Source: Acidimicrobiales bacterium
GTDB lineage: Bacteria > Actinomycetota > Acidimicrobiia > Acidimicrobiales > CADCSY01
Assembly: GCA_030447125.1 (NCBI GenBank)
Contig: JAUJLZ010000027.1
Span: forward strand, 1 to 15,156
Length of the DNA: 15,156 bases
Direction: 5' to 3'
Part shown: in pieces, positions 1-6,059 of the stretch
Numbering within the stretch: the stretch's first letter is position 1
How the letters are laid out: each line of letters starts with the position of its first letter
Translations under genes and position numbers: made by a program
Notes under the pieces: model-generated
What the model was told of the DNA's origin: nothing
The model's database searches: none
What the model saw: the letters and a program-made list of their open reading frames with translations, nothing else

Positions 1-160
1 ACCTCTGGCCCGACTCAGAGGACCGCACCAGGGCAGCAGTCGACGGGGTGCTTTCCACAGCCGGGAGCCCCTCGACCGTCCCTCCGACCCACCCACAAGA
101 GATGGCCCCGGCGGTGCCGTAACACCCCGGGGCCTGGTCACGCCTACCTAGGAGGCCGAC
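1..160. other. gene-free leader with two hairpins
   Basis: No convincing gene is visible here. Two inverted repeats stand out. CCTCTG (2-7) pairs with CAGAGG (16-21) around an 8-nt loop. GGCCCCGG-C-GGTG (104-116) pairs with CACC-CCGGGGCC (123-134) around the loop CCGTAA, with one bulged C, giving a 12-bp stem. Neither is followed by a T-run, so they are weak as intrinsic terminators; the second lies 26 nt before the next start codon and could be a 5' leader structure or the end of an upstream transcript. No clear promoter was found. Confidence 0.5.
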
Positions 161-409
161 ATGTCCGATTCTACTCCGACCGTCATCCCTGCCCAGCAGT
201 CCGCCATCGTGGATTACGAGGACGGACCCGAGGGCGGCCTTACCTACCACTACAAGTTCCGTGTCCAAGCCTGGCTGCTCACCCCCCGCCTCCAGGGCAT
301 CGTCGCTACCGCCCTTATCCATGACGGCCAGGGGTTCCTGGTGACCATCGCTCACTACATCGAGAACCTGGACGACTGGGGCGACAGCCCGTACCTGGTC
401 TACGAGTAG
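161..409 (+). CDS. hypothetical 82-aa phage protein
   Basis: This is a small acidic protein of unknown function. The ATG start is supported by a near-perfect ribosome binding site, AGGAGG, 5 nt upstream. The sequence has no signal peptide or membrane segment, and I recognise no motif. The C-terminal half mixes hydrophobic and aromatic residues (a VATALI stretch, then YIENLDDWGD), which suggests a small globular fold. It is a single-gene unit: a strong hairpin terminator follows 21 nt after its stop and the next operon has its own promoter. The function cannot be assigned from sequence. An accessory or early phage gene is the plainest reading. Confidence 0.7.
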   Translation: MSDSTPTVIPAQQSAIVDYEDGPEGGLTYHYKFRVQAWLLTPRLQGIVATALIHDGQGFLVTIAHYIENLDDWGDSPYLVYE

Positions 410-430
410 AGCGACGCTCGCTGCATCTCC

Positions 431-461
431 TGCCCCCTGGTGGTCTATCCACCAGGGGGCA
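431..461 (+). terminator. strong hairpin terminator
   Basis: A perfect 13-bp inverted repeat, TGCCCCCTGGTGG (431-443) and CCACCAGGGGGCA (449-461), flanks a 5-nt loop TCTAT. It is followed by GTTTC, a short T-run only. The position between the stop of the 82-aa gene and the promoter of the next operon fits an intrinsic terminator; U-poor terminators are common in high-GC bacteria. The stem is symmetric, so it could act on both strands. Confidence 0.8.
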
Positions 462-468
462 GTTTCAC

Positions 469-505
469 ATGAGACCATCGGTAGGGGCCTTGTATACTTG
501 GAGGC
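469..505 (+). promoter_or_regulatory. probable promoter of the early operon
   Basis: The hexamer TATACT at 493-498 is a good -10 box and stands out against the GC-rich background. There is no good -35 match 16-18 nt upstream (470-475 is TGAGAC), which is common for actinobacterial promoters. Transcription would start near 505, giving a leader of about 44 nt that carries the ribosome binding site AAGGAG at 537-542. It lies directly downstream of the hairpin terminator. Confidence 0.5.
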
Positions 506-548
506 CATCAGGGACAGGCCCGGTGGCACCTGACCGAAGGAGCCACCG

Positions 549-812
549 ATGGCAACCGTCGTGGATAGCTTCCCCGCCGACCACAAGACCGGCCGAGCCG
601 TGTACCCCTGGCACGAGTGGGCCGCTCTCGATGAGACCGGCCACGGGCGCATCATCCAGATCACCCACGGCGAGGACTTCCACCTCACCCCGAAAGACAT
701 GCGTGCGTCCATCGTCAACCGGGCGACGCGGGACCGCCTGCGCGTCAAGACCGCCGTGCGGGGCGACACGGTGACCTTCCAGTTTCGGGCCCGGGAAGCG
801 GTAGCGGCGTGA
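549..812 (+). CDS. conserved-type small phage protein, unknown function
   Basis: An 87-aa protein opening the operon that ends in the rep-type gene. The ATG at 549 is 6 nt after the ribosome binding site AAGGAG. Its layout (a YPWHEW motif near residue 21, a GEDFHLTP stretch near 41, then a basic segment and a C-terminal VRGDTVTFQF beta strand) resembles, from memory, a family of short early actinophage proteins of unknown role. The C-terminal half is basic and could contact nucleic acid, but this is only an inference. The stop overlaps the next start as GTGA (809-812), so translation of the two genes is probably coupled. No membrane segment or signal peptide is seen. Confidence 0.75.
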   Translation: MATVVDSFPADHKTGRAVYPWHEWAALDETGHGRIIQITHGEDFHLTPKDMRASIVNRATRDRLRVKTAVRGDTVTFQFRAREAVAA

Positions 813-1000
813 GCGAGCGCCTGCTCTCCACCCAGGACGTGGCCGACGTGCTCAACGTCCCCGTGGCCACGATCTACTCGTGGCGGCACGAGGGCAAGCC
901 CATGCCCCCCGCCGTCAAGATGGGCCGAAGCCTGCGCTTCCGCCGGGCCGACGTCGACGCCTGGGTCGAGGCGCAGTTCGCCGGCGAGGCGGCGGCGTGA
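809..1000 (+). CDS. excisionase/AlpA-type helix-turn-helix DNA-binding protein
   Basis: A 63-aa DNA-binding protein of the MerR-like HTH_17 (excisionase/AlpA) type. Residues 5-29 (LLSTQDVADVLNVP through YSWRHEG) form the helix-turn-helix. The following KMGRSLRFRRADVDAWV (residues 38-54) is the typical wing and closing helix. The length matches the family. Such proteins act as recombination directionality factors, transcription activators or replication accessory factors. No integrase is visible in the window, so a regulatory or replication role is at least as likely as excision. The GTG start lies in a GTGA overlap with the gene before it, and its stop overlaps the gene after it in the same way. 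Confidence 0.85.
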   Translation: MSERLLSTQDVADVLNVPVATIYSWRHEGKPMPPAVKMGRSLRFRRADVDAWVEAQFAGEAAA

Positions 1001-1200
1001 GCGCCGCCGTCGGGACCTACTGCCGGCGAGGGCGCGGGCCCGCCTGGACCTGCGCCCACTGCCGAGGGGCCATCGTCACCGGCCAGACGATGTTCAAAGG
1101 CCGGTATGGCTGGATGCACGCGGCGTGCGCCGGCAAGCGGGGCGGTGCGATGTCCAAAGGGGGCGGTCACAAGTCAGCACCTCGTCGCCGGGCGGCGTGA
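997..1200 (+). CDS. small zinc-finger protein
   Basis: A 67-aa protein read from GTG at 997, in a GTGA overlap with the preceding HTH gene; its own stop overlaps the next start in the same way (1197-1200). This coupling decides the start over a longer upstream reading of the same frame. Cys19 and Cys22 (CAHC) with His41 and Cys44 (HAAC) make a plausible single zinc site of the C-x2-C...H-x2-C type. A further Cys sits at residue 9. The C-terminal 20 residues are rich in Lys, Arg and Gly and look like a flexible nucleic-acid-binding tail. The precise function is unknown. The position between the excisionase-type HTH protein and the rep-type protein suggests a DNA-binding accessory role. Confidence 0.75.
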   Translation: MSAAVGTYCRRGRGPAWTCAHCRGAIVTGQTMFKGRYGWMHAACAGKRGGAMSKGGGHKSAPRRRAA

Positions 1201-2024
1201 AGCCCGGCCACAAGGCGAAGCCCTGGGAGTGGCAGAGGGCCATCCTTCGCCGGGACTGGGACGAGCTGAACGACTACCGCACGCCCCGGCGTGGCAAGGG
1301 CCTGCGCCCGCAGACGGTCAAGCTGGTGGCCTGCGCCCTCGCCGGCCGCATGGACGGGAGCGGCAGGTGCTACCCGTCCCAGGCCACCCTGGCCGACGAC
1401 GCCTCCCTGGGCCGCATGGCCGTGAACGACGCGGTGGCCTGCCTTGAGCACTTCGGCTGGCTCCGTGTCTACCGGGACGAGACCGACGCCGGCCACAAGA
1501 AGGGCCCGTCCACCCGCTCGAACAGCTACTACGCCGCCATGCCAGCGAGGCCCCGAGTGAGTCCCCGGGACTCACCTACACAGACGGACCTGAGTCCCGG
1601 GGACCCGTTAGTTGAGTCCCGGAGCACGCCAGACCCCCCGTCCGGGACTCACAAAGACCCCATGAAGATACAAGGGGGGGCGCCTTCGGGGCGCCGTCCC
1701 GCCCTGGGGGGCGGTACGTCACCCTCGGCGAGCCTGGACGACAAGTCACCCAACGGCCACAACGGCCAACCGCCGGCGCAACCCGAGCCCGAGCCCGAGC
1801 CCGAGCACCTGACCATCTGCCAGCCCTGCGCCATCGTCATAGACGCCGACGCCCCTACGTGCCGACAGTGCCAGGCCGGCACGCTCACCCTGCCCCGACA
1901 GTGGGCGCAGCGGGCCCTCGCCAAGCGGGCGGAGCAGCAGCGCCAGGACTACTACCGTCGCAAGATGGCCGAGCCCTCCGCCTTCACCCCGCTGGAGGCC
2001 CAGCCACCCACCCCGGTCTGGTGA
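1197..2024 (+). CDS. HTH replication-initiator-like protein with C-terminal zinc ribbon
   Basis: A 275-aa protein read from GTG at 1197 within a GTGA overlap. Residues 36-116 form a winged-helix domain of the HTH_36/phage replication type: after GLRPQTVKLVACALA come CYPSQATLADDASLGRMAVN and a beta-wing ending in SNSYYAAMP. Residues 117-203 are a low-complexity Pro/Ser/Gly/Asp linker with a (PE)n run at 196-203. Residues 208-225 hold CQPC-x10-CRQC, a zinc ribbon, and the C-terminus is helical and basic (QRALAKRAEQQRQ). Proteins with this domain commonly serve as phage replication initiators or regulators. The linker-coding DNA carries a repeat cluster (1557-1652), the same arrangement as the lambda O gene with its internal origin. 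A regulator role cannot be excluded. Confidence 0.75.
   Translation: MKPGHKAKPWEWQRAILRRDWDELNDYRTPRRGKGLRPQTVKLVACALAGRMDGSGRCYPSQATLADDASLGRMAVNDAVACLEHFGWLRVYRDETDAGHKKGPSTRSNSYYAAMPARPRVSPRDSPTQTDLSPGDPLVESRSTPDPPSGTHKDPMKIQGGAPSGRRPALGGGTSPSASLDDKSPNGHNGQPPAQPEPEPEPEHLTICQPCAIVIDADAPTCRQCQAGTLTLPRQWAQRALAKRAEQQRQDYYRRKMAEPSAFTPLEAQPPTPVW
1557..1652 (+). repeat. iteron-like repeat cluster inside the rep-type gene; candidate origin
   Basis: The octamer TGAGTCCC occurs five times: forward at 1558-1565, 1591-1598 and 1613-1620, inverted (GGGACTCA) at 1567-1574 and 1644-1651. Four of the five continue as TGAGTCCCGG. The first two make the 19-bp palindrome GTGAGTCCCCGGGACTCAC (1557-1575). Forward copies are 33 and 22 bp apart and the inverted copies 77 bp apart, all multiples of 11. 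The 22-bp step changes reading frame, so the repeats are kept as DNA and not as a peptide. A relatively AT-rich stretch (about 1650-1674) follows, as expected of an unwinding element. I saw no other copies in the window. Confidence 0.65.
1751..1805 (+). repeat. short in-frame coding repeats
   Basis: Two small tandem repeats lie in the linker-coding part of the rep-type gene. CAACGGCCA occurs twice (1751-1759, 1760-1768) and CCCGAG four times (1782-1805). The second encodes an alternating Pro-Glu run. Both keep the reading frame and look like simple slippage expansions in a flexible linker, with no sign of a DNA-level role. Confidence 0.7.
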
Positions 2025-2050
2025 GCCCCCGGTACCAACCCACCCCTGAA

Positions 2051-2071
2051 CCCCCCTGCCCTACCCACCCC
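2051..2071 (-). other. G-quadruplex motif
   Basis: On the minus strand four G-runs (4, 3, 3 and 6 Gs) are separated by loops of only 1, 2 and 2 nt. This fits the canonical G3+N1-7 pattern with very short loops, which favour stable folding. On the plus strand the same tract is C6-TG-C3-TA-C3-A-C4. It lies 27 bp after the rep-type stop codon. Confidence 0.5.
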
Positions 2072-2180
2072 GATGACCCCCCGGGCATGACCCCACCCCG
2101 CCAGCCCCGTAGGCCCGTACGTCGAGCCTGGTGCGGGCTGGTGGGCGGCTGGCCCGCCGAGTCTCCCCCGGGTGCCCCGG

Positions 2181-2340
2181 CCACCCCGCCGGCCGGCGCC
2201 GGGTGGAGCTACACGTGTAGCAGTCGACGTCGACCTGTGTTTCGGATCACAGACCGTCGAGGACGTGTGCCGGCGCTGGTCTCACGTGAGACAGCGCCGC
2301 GACGTCGCCAACCGGCCGGCGGGCCGTCCGAAAGTTCGGA
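2181..2340. repeat. palindrome cluster upstream of the terminase genes
   Basis: Several inverted repeats are crowded into 160 bp. CCACCC (2181-2186) and GGGTGG (2201-2206) flank CGCCGGCCGGCG (2187-2198). CTACACGTGTAG is at 2209-2220 and GTCGACGTCGAC at 2223-2234. GTCTCACGTGAGAC (2279-2292) is extended by GGCGCT (2272-2277) and AGCGCC (2293-2298) with one bulged G. GCGACGTCGC is at 2299-2308. TCCGAA-AG-TTCGGA is at 2327-2340. Most have no spacer and so look like protein-binding sites more than RNA terminators. A cos/terminase site, an operator array or an accessory origin are the candidates. Confidence 0.55.
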
Positions 2341-2430
2341 ACCTGGCCGCCCCCACACCCCGTCCCCCTCGATTTCGATGTCGTGCAGGTTCCCACGGCA
2401 GTGGGTGAGATAGCATTGGAAGTCATGTAG

Positions 2431-2441
2431 TAGAATCAGAC
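2431..2441 (+). promoter_or_regulatory. -10 element giving a possibly leaderless terminase transcript
   Basis: TAGAAT at 2431-2436 is followed by five bases and then the GTG start at 2442, so transcription would begin at or within a base or two of the start codon. No Shine-Dalgarno sequence precedes the GTG. No good -35 box is seen. The element GTAGAATnnGACGTG recurs before the portal gene (4275-4289), which supports a real shared signal. Confidence 0.5.
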
Positions 2442-2822
2442 GTGGGGACACGTGGGCCGATTCCGAGTGAGTCGAGCGTCACCCGTCACGAACCCATGGC
2501 CGTCGAGGTGGCCGCCCCCGCCGGCAGGCCGCCGGCGCCTGACGGCCTGGGCCCCGACGGCCTGGCCGCCTGGGCCATCTACTGGGCCTCGCCCGTGGCC
2601 GGCGCCCTGGCCAGCGTCGACCACGCCGTCCTCGCCCGCCTGTGCCGCGTGTACGACGCCCTGGAGGCCCTGCACCCCGTCTACGACGTCAAGGACTGGA
2701 CGGCGCTGGAGAAGGTCGCCGGGCGGCTCGAGACCAGCCTCGGCATCACGCCGGCGGCCCGTGCCCGGCTGGGCATCAAGCTGGCCGAGGCCAAGCGAGC
2801 CACCCTCGACCTGGACTCGTGA
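2442..2822 (+). CDS. terS: terminase small subunit, P27 family
   Basis: A 126-aa protein that recognises phage DNA and delivers it to the packaging motor. The N-terminus MGTRGPIP is the typical opening of P27-family small terminases, followed by a Pro-rich segment and a helical region (residues 30-120: AAWAIYWASPVAGALASVDHAVLARLCRVYDALEAL and on). The C-terminal LGITPAARARLGIKLAE fits the family's conserved end. The length is slightly short but within the usual range. The GTG start has no ribosome binding site but is placed 5 nt after a -10 box, so it may be translated from a leaderless mRNA. Its stop overlaps the large-subunit start (2819-2822), and the adjacent large terminase gene confirms the assignment. 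Confidence 0.88.
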   Translation: MGTRGPIPSESSVTRHEPMAVEVAAPAGRPPAPDGLGPDGLAAWAIYWASPVAGALASVDHAVLARLCRVYDALEALHPVYDVKDWTALEKVAGRLETSLGITPAARARLGIKLAEAKRATLDLDS

Positions 2823-4243
2823 GCGAGGGCCTGCGGGTAGCCCGCCTGTTCGAGGACCACCTGCGCCACCCCGAGGGCGAGTACTGGGGCGCCCCCATCA
2901 AGCTCATGGACTGGCAGCGAGAGCTGCTGGTCGACCTGTACGCCCGGCCCTACGACGTGGCCCTCATCGGGATGCCCAAGGGCAACGCCAAGTCGACCCT
3001 GGCCGCCGGCATCGGCGACTACGAGCTGCTGGCCAGCAAGCGGCCGGGGTCGCCCGACGTGCCCGTCGCCGCCGCCAGCTTCGAGCAGGCCAACCTCGTG
3101 TTCGGCTCGGCCGCAACCATGCTGGCCGAGTCGGACCTGGCCGACATGGTGGACGCCCAGGACACGCAGATACTCGTCAAGGGCAAGCCGGGCCGCATGT
3201 ACCGGGTGGCCGCCCAGGCGGGCTCGAACGACGGCCGGCGCCCGTCCGTGGTCATCAAGGACGAGTTCCACGAGTGGGTAGGCCCGCAGAAAGAGCGGGT
3301 GAGCCTGGTCCTGGACAACGGCCTACCCAAACGCCGGCGCACGCTGGGTCTGCACATCACCACGGCCGGTGTGGCCGGCACCGACACGCCCTGTGAGCGG
3401 CTGTACCGAGTCGGCCAGAGTGGCAAGTCACCCCGCATGTTCCACCGCTGGTGGACCGCCAGCGAGCACCACGACCTGACCACCGACGCCGGCCTCATGG
3501 CAGCCGTGCTCGAGGCCAACCCGGCGGCGGGGCCCGGCGGCTGGCTCGACCCCGAGGCCATCTGCCGGCGGTTCTACGAGGTCGCCGAGGGCGAGTTCCG
3601 CCGGTACTACCTGAACCAGTGGACGGCCAGCTCCGTGGCCTGGCTGCCCCTCGGCACGTGGGACGCCCTGGCTAACCCAAAGGGCTGGCCCGAGGCCGGC
3701 GCCGAGGTCGTGCTGGGCTTCGACGGCTCGTACAACCGAGACTCCACTGCGCTGGTGGGCTGCACCCTCGACGGCTACGTGTTCGTGGTCAAGGTGTGGG
3801 AGCGCCCGCCGCTTGACCCCTCGTGGCAGGTGCCCCGGTACGAGGTCATGGACGCCATCCACGCGTCCATGAAGAGGTGGAGAGTGGTCGAGCTCGCCTA
3901 CGACCCTCCGGGCTGGCATCGCGAGTTCGAGGAGCTGGAGGCCGACTACGGAGAGGCCGTCGTCGTCCAGTTCCCCACCAACACCCGCCAGCGGGCCGCC
4001 GAGGCCGCCAGCCGGTTCTACACCGCCGTCGTCGTGGGCGATCTGCACCACGACGGCAGCGAGGTGCTGGCCCGCCACCTGCGCCAATGCACGACCAAGC
4101 CCACGCCCTACGGGACCGTGATCGTCAAGGAGCACAAGGACAGCGAGCGCAAGATCGACGCCGCCGTGGCGGCCATCGTCGCCCACGACCGGGCCACCCA
4201 CCGCCGGGAGGCCGTCTACACGGGAAGCATCTTCCTGGGCTGA
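2819..4243 (+). CDS. terL: terminase large subunit (ATPase and nuclease)
   Basis: A 474-aa packaging motor protein that translocates DNA into the procapsid and cuts it. The Walker A-like motif GMPKGNAKS is at residues 51-59 and the Walker B VVIKDE at 144-149. The C-terminal RNase H-like nuclease has likely metal-binding acids in GFDGS (Asp302), AYDPP (Asp362) and KIDAAVA (Asp447). Both domains are therefore complete and the length is normal for HK97-type phages. The GTG start at 2819 is chosen because it overlaps the small-subunit stop as GTGA; the same frame stays open further upstream but that part is only the shadow of the small-subunit gene. The gene is co-transcribed with the small subunit, and the portal gene follows after 36 bp. 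Confidence 0.95.
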   Translation: MSEGLRVARLFEDHLRHPEGEYWGAPIKLMDWQRELLVDLYARPYDVALIGMPKGNAKSTLAAGIGDYELLASKRPGSPDVPVAAASFEQANLVFGSAATMLAESDLADMVDAQDTQILVKGKPGRMYRVAAQAGSNDGRRPSVVIKDEFHEWVGPQKERVSLVLDNGLPKRRRTLGLHITTAGVAGTDTPCERLYRVGQSGKSPRMFHRWWTASEHHDLTTDAGLMAAVLEANPAAGPGGWLDPEAICRRFYEVAEGEFRRYYLNQWTASSVAWLPLGTWDALANPKGWPEAGAEVVLGFDGSYNRDSTALVGCTLDGYVFVVKVWERPPLDPSWQVPRYEVMDAIHASMKRWRVVELAYDPPGWHREFEELEADYGEAVVVQFPTNTRQRAAEAASRFYTAVVVGDLHHDGSEVLARHLRQCTTKPTPYGTVIVKEHKDSERKIDAAVAAIVAHDRATHRREAVYTGSIFLG

Positions 4244-4274
4244 CAGACCCTCGGAGGCGGCGAGAGGGCGTCTG

Positions 4275-4318
4275 GTAGAATGGGACGTGCTGTCCTCCCC
4301 CCAGGCTCGTTGAGAGTG
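4275..4318 (+). promoter_or_regulatory. internal promoter-like element and tiny leader ORF before the portal gene
   Basis: TAGAAT (4276-4281) sits 5 nt before GTG (4287), and the block GTAGAATnnGACGTG matches the one before the small terminase gene. The GTG opens an 8-codon ORF (VLSSPQAR) ending in TGA at 4311-4313, two bases before GTG 4316, which is in the portal frame. A leaderless leader peptide with reinitiation at the portal start is possible. If instead ATG 4280 is the portal start, this promoter could not serve it and the match would need another explanation. Confidence 0.4.
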
Positions 4319-5500
4319 GGCCGCGTCACCTCCTGGCTGCTGGGCCACTCCGAGCCTGCGACCCGGGCCGCCAAGCCGCTCACGTCCGCCGACCTGGTGA
4401 CGGTCCTGGGCGGCGGCGGCCAGGTCGCGGGCGTCACCGTGAACGAGACCACGGCACCCAAGCTCACCGCCGTCTGGCGGTCTGTGGCCCTGCTGTCCGG
4501 CGCCGTTGCCTGCCTGCCGCTCAAGGCATACCGGGACGCTGAGGGCGGGCGCCTGGAGACGCCGGCCGCTATCTTCCGCCGGCCGCACCCGACCTTCACC
4601 CGCTTCGAGCTGGTCGAGCTGGCCATGGTTCACCTGCTGCTGGCCGGCAACTTCTACGCCGTCAAGGTCCGTAACGGCCTGGGCGAGGTCGTGGGCCTCC
4701 TGCCCGTGGCCCCCAACCAGGTCACGCCCAAGCTCGACCACGACGGCTTCAAGACCTTCGAGGTCCCCGGCACCGACGAGCCCCGCAAGACCGTGGGCAG
4801 CGACGTCATCCTCCACATCCCGGGCATGGGCTACGACGGCGTGCGCGGCTGGTCGCCCATCTCCATGTGCCGGCAGGCCCTCGCCGTGGGCATGGCCGCC
4901 GAGGAGTTCAGCGCCAAGTTCTTCTCCCAGGGCAGCCACCTGGGCGGCATCATCACCACTGAGGGGCCCCTGACCCCTGAGCAGGCAGCCGAGGCCAAGC
5001 GCTCCATGAGCGAACGCATCGCCGGCCTGGCCAAGGCGCACGAGGTGGCCGTGCTGGCCGCCAACTTCAAGTACCAGGCCATCGGCATCGCTCCCGAGGA
5101 TGCCCAGCTCATCGAGTCCCGGCATTTCAGCACCCAGGACGTCGGCCGCATCTTCGGCCTGCCCAACCACCTGCTGAACGAGGCCCAGGGCTCGACGTCG
5201 TGGGGCAGCGGCCTGTCCGAGCAGGTGCGCGGCCTGAGCGTGTTCACCCTGAACCCCTGGCTGACCCGCATCGAGGAGCGCCTGGCCCTGGAGCTGCTGC
5301 CACACGACCAGTACGCCGAGTTCACCCGTGGCGGCCTGCTCCAGTCCACGACCAAGGAGCGCTACGACGCCCACGAGGTTGGCATCCGGGCCGGCTTCCT
5401 GGCCCCGTCCGAGGCCCGCGCCATGGAGAACCGGCCGCCCCTGACGCCCGAGCAGCAGGCCGAGCTGGACCACGCCTCCCCGAGTGGAACGAGCGCCTGA
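4280..5500 (+). CDS. portal protein, HK97 family
   Basis: A protein of up to 406 aa that forms the dodecameric ring at the capsid vertex, where DNA enters and the tail attaches. Family-typical stretches include TAVWRSVALLSGAVACLPLKAYRD, GNFYAVKVRNGLGEVVGLLPVAPNQV and the later SRHFSTQDVGRIFGLPNHLL. The region ends with the charged, flexible tail usual for portals (LTPEQQAELDHA). The start is uncertain. ATG 4280 has a weak purine-rich stretch GAGAGGG about 11 nt upstream but overlaps a promoter-like TAGAAT. GTG 4316 would give a 394-aa protein beginning MGRVTSWLLG, which looks more like other portals. The neighbours, large terminase and prohead protease, confirm the role. Confidence 0.93.
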   Translation: MGRAVLPPGSLRVGRVTSWLLGHSEPATRAAKPLTSADLVTVLGGGGQVAGVTVNETTAPKLTAVWRSVALLSGAVACLPLKAYRDAEGGRLETPAAIFRRPHPTFTRFELVELAMVHLLLAGNFYAVKVRNGLGEVVGLLPVAPNQVTPKLDHDGFKTFEVPGTDEPRKTVGSDVILHIPGMGYDGVRGWSPISMCRQALAVGMAAEEFSAKFFSQGSHLGGIITTEGPLTPEQAAEAKRSMSERIAGLAKAHEVAVLAANFKYQAIGIAPEDAQLIESRHFSTQDVGRIFGLPNHLLNEAQGSTSWGSGLSEQVRGLSVFTLNPWLTRIEERLALELLPHDQYAEFTRGGLLQSTTKERYDAHEVGIRAGFLAPSEARAMENRPPLTPEQQAELDHASPSGTSA

Positions 5501-5515
5501 CATGGAGACCCGAGC
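5490..5515 (+). repeat. copy 1 of a 26-bp repeat at the protease start
   Basis: This segment matches 6350-6375 at 24 of 26 bases; the last 17 bases, GACATGGAGACCCGAGC, are identical. Both copies are read in the same frame: here as R-A-P-D-M-E-T-R-A, with the Met at 5502 being the likely protease start. If translation starts at GTG 5484 instead, the whole motif is part of the protease. Confidence 0.75.
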
Positions 5516-6059
5516 CTTCACCCTCGCCGACGCCGGCGTCACCGGCCGCCGCTTCCACGGCCGCGCCGTGGTCTACGGCCAGGCGTCACCGCTGCCCACG
5601 GTCACCGGCGAGACCATCCACGAGAGCATCACCCGGGGCGCCTTCACCGAGCTCAACGTGCCCCTGTTCCGGGAGCACCAGCCGGCGCTGCTGCTGGCTC
5701 ACAACAGCGTGCGGCTAACCCACGGCGATGCCTTGGAGGTCGACGCCGAGCTGCTCGAGACCCCCGCCGGCGAGGAGGCCAGGGCCCTGGTCGAGGCCGG
5801 CGAGCTGCGCGGCCTGAGCATCGGCTTCCTGCCGGCCGCCAACGGATTCCGCTGGGAGCGCCGGGCCGGCGGGGTGCATCGGTCCCTGGAGGCCGGGCGC
5901 CTCGTGGAGATCAGCCTCGTGGCCATCCCGGCCTACGTGGGCACGAGCGCCAGCGTGCGCTCGCTCACCATCCCGCAAGACCTGACCGCCGCCGGCGGCC
6001 GGGACATCAAGCGCTGGGCCACCTGGCTCGCCGCCACCTCACAAGGAGACTCCAAGTGA
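5502..6059 (+). CDS. prohead maturation protease, HK97 (U35) family
   Basis: A 185-aa serine protease that cleaves the delta domain from capsid subunits during head maturation. The catalytic residues of the family are present: His67 in LLLAHN, Ser106 in RGLSIGF and Glu137 in LVEISLV, followed by AIPA. The length is typical. The segment TRGAFTE (residues 44-50) is also family-like. ATG 5502 lies 1 nt after the portal stop and has no strong ribosome binding site, so translation is probably coupled to the portal gene. The alternative GTG 5484 adds MERAPD and would complete a peptide shared with the capsid protein. The stop overlaps the capsid start as GTGA. Confidence 0.94.
   Translation: METRAFTLADAGVTGRRFHGRAVVYGQASPLPTVTGETIHESITRGAFTELNVPLFREHQPALLLAHNSVRLTHGDALEVDAELLETPAGEEARALVEAGELRGLSIGFLPAANGFRWERRAGGVHRSLEAGRLVEISLVAIPAYVGTSASVRSLTIPQDLTAAGGRDIKRWATWLAATSQGDSK
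6040..6055 (+). promoter_or_regulatory. strong ribosome binding site of the capsid gene
   Basis: CACAAGGAGAC at 6040-6050 contains AAGGAG 7 nt before the capsid GTG. The identical 11-mer recurs at 7260-7270 before the next gene. This repeated strong site fits the high protein demand for capsid components and confirms both starts. Confidence 0.75.

Larger units (their letters stand above)
2025..2441. other. gene-free region between rep-type and terminase genes
   Basis: 417 bp without a convincing gene. The first part (2025-2110) has a strongly C-rich plus strand and contains a G-quadruplex motif on the minus strand (2051-2071); C-rich, G-poor RNA from here would suit Rho-dependent termination of the early operon. 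The second part (2181-2340) is packed with palindromes. The last part (2400-2441) is less GC-rich and holds the -10 box of the small terminase gene. Position immediately before the small terminase gene is where cos sites often lie in cohesive-end phages, so a packaging or origin role is possible but unproven. Confidence 0.6.

Noticed and set aside
809..1000. Calling the HTH protein a true excisionase
   Set aside because: No integrase or attachment sites are visible, and the same fold serves in regulators and replication accessory proteins.
1782..1805. CCCGAG tandem repeat as a possible CRISPR-like or regulatory array
   Set aside because: It is only four six-base units, in frame, encoding a Pro-Glu linker; no spacers exist.
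2452..3396. Long plus-strand frame across the terminase genes
   Set aside because: The product is Arg/Pro/Gly-rich without domains, while the two terminase genes in other frames are clearly real.
3428..5542. 704-codon open frame on the minus strand, with similar long frames at 5933-7264, 9756-11081 and 11032-12684
   Set aside because: They lie opposite strongly supported terminase, portal, capsid, tape-measure and tail genes, are low-complexity Gly/Val/Leu/Asp-rich products typical of antisense readings of GC-rich genes, and lack recognisable domains.
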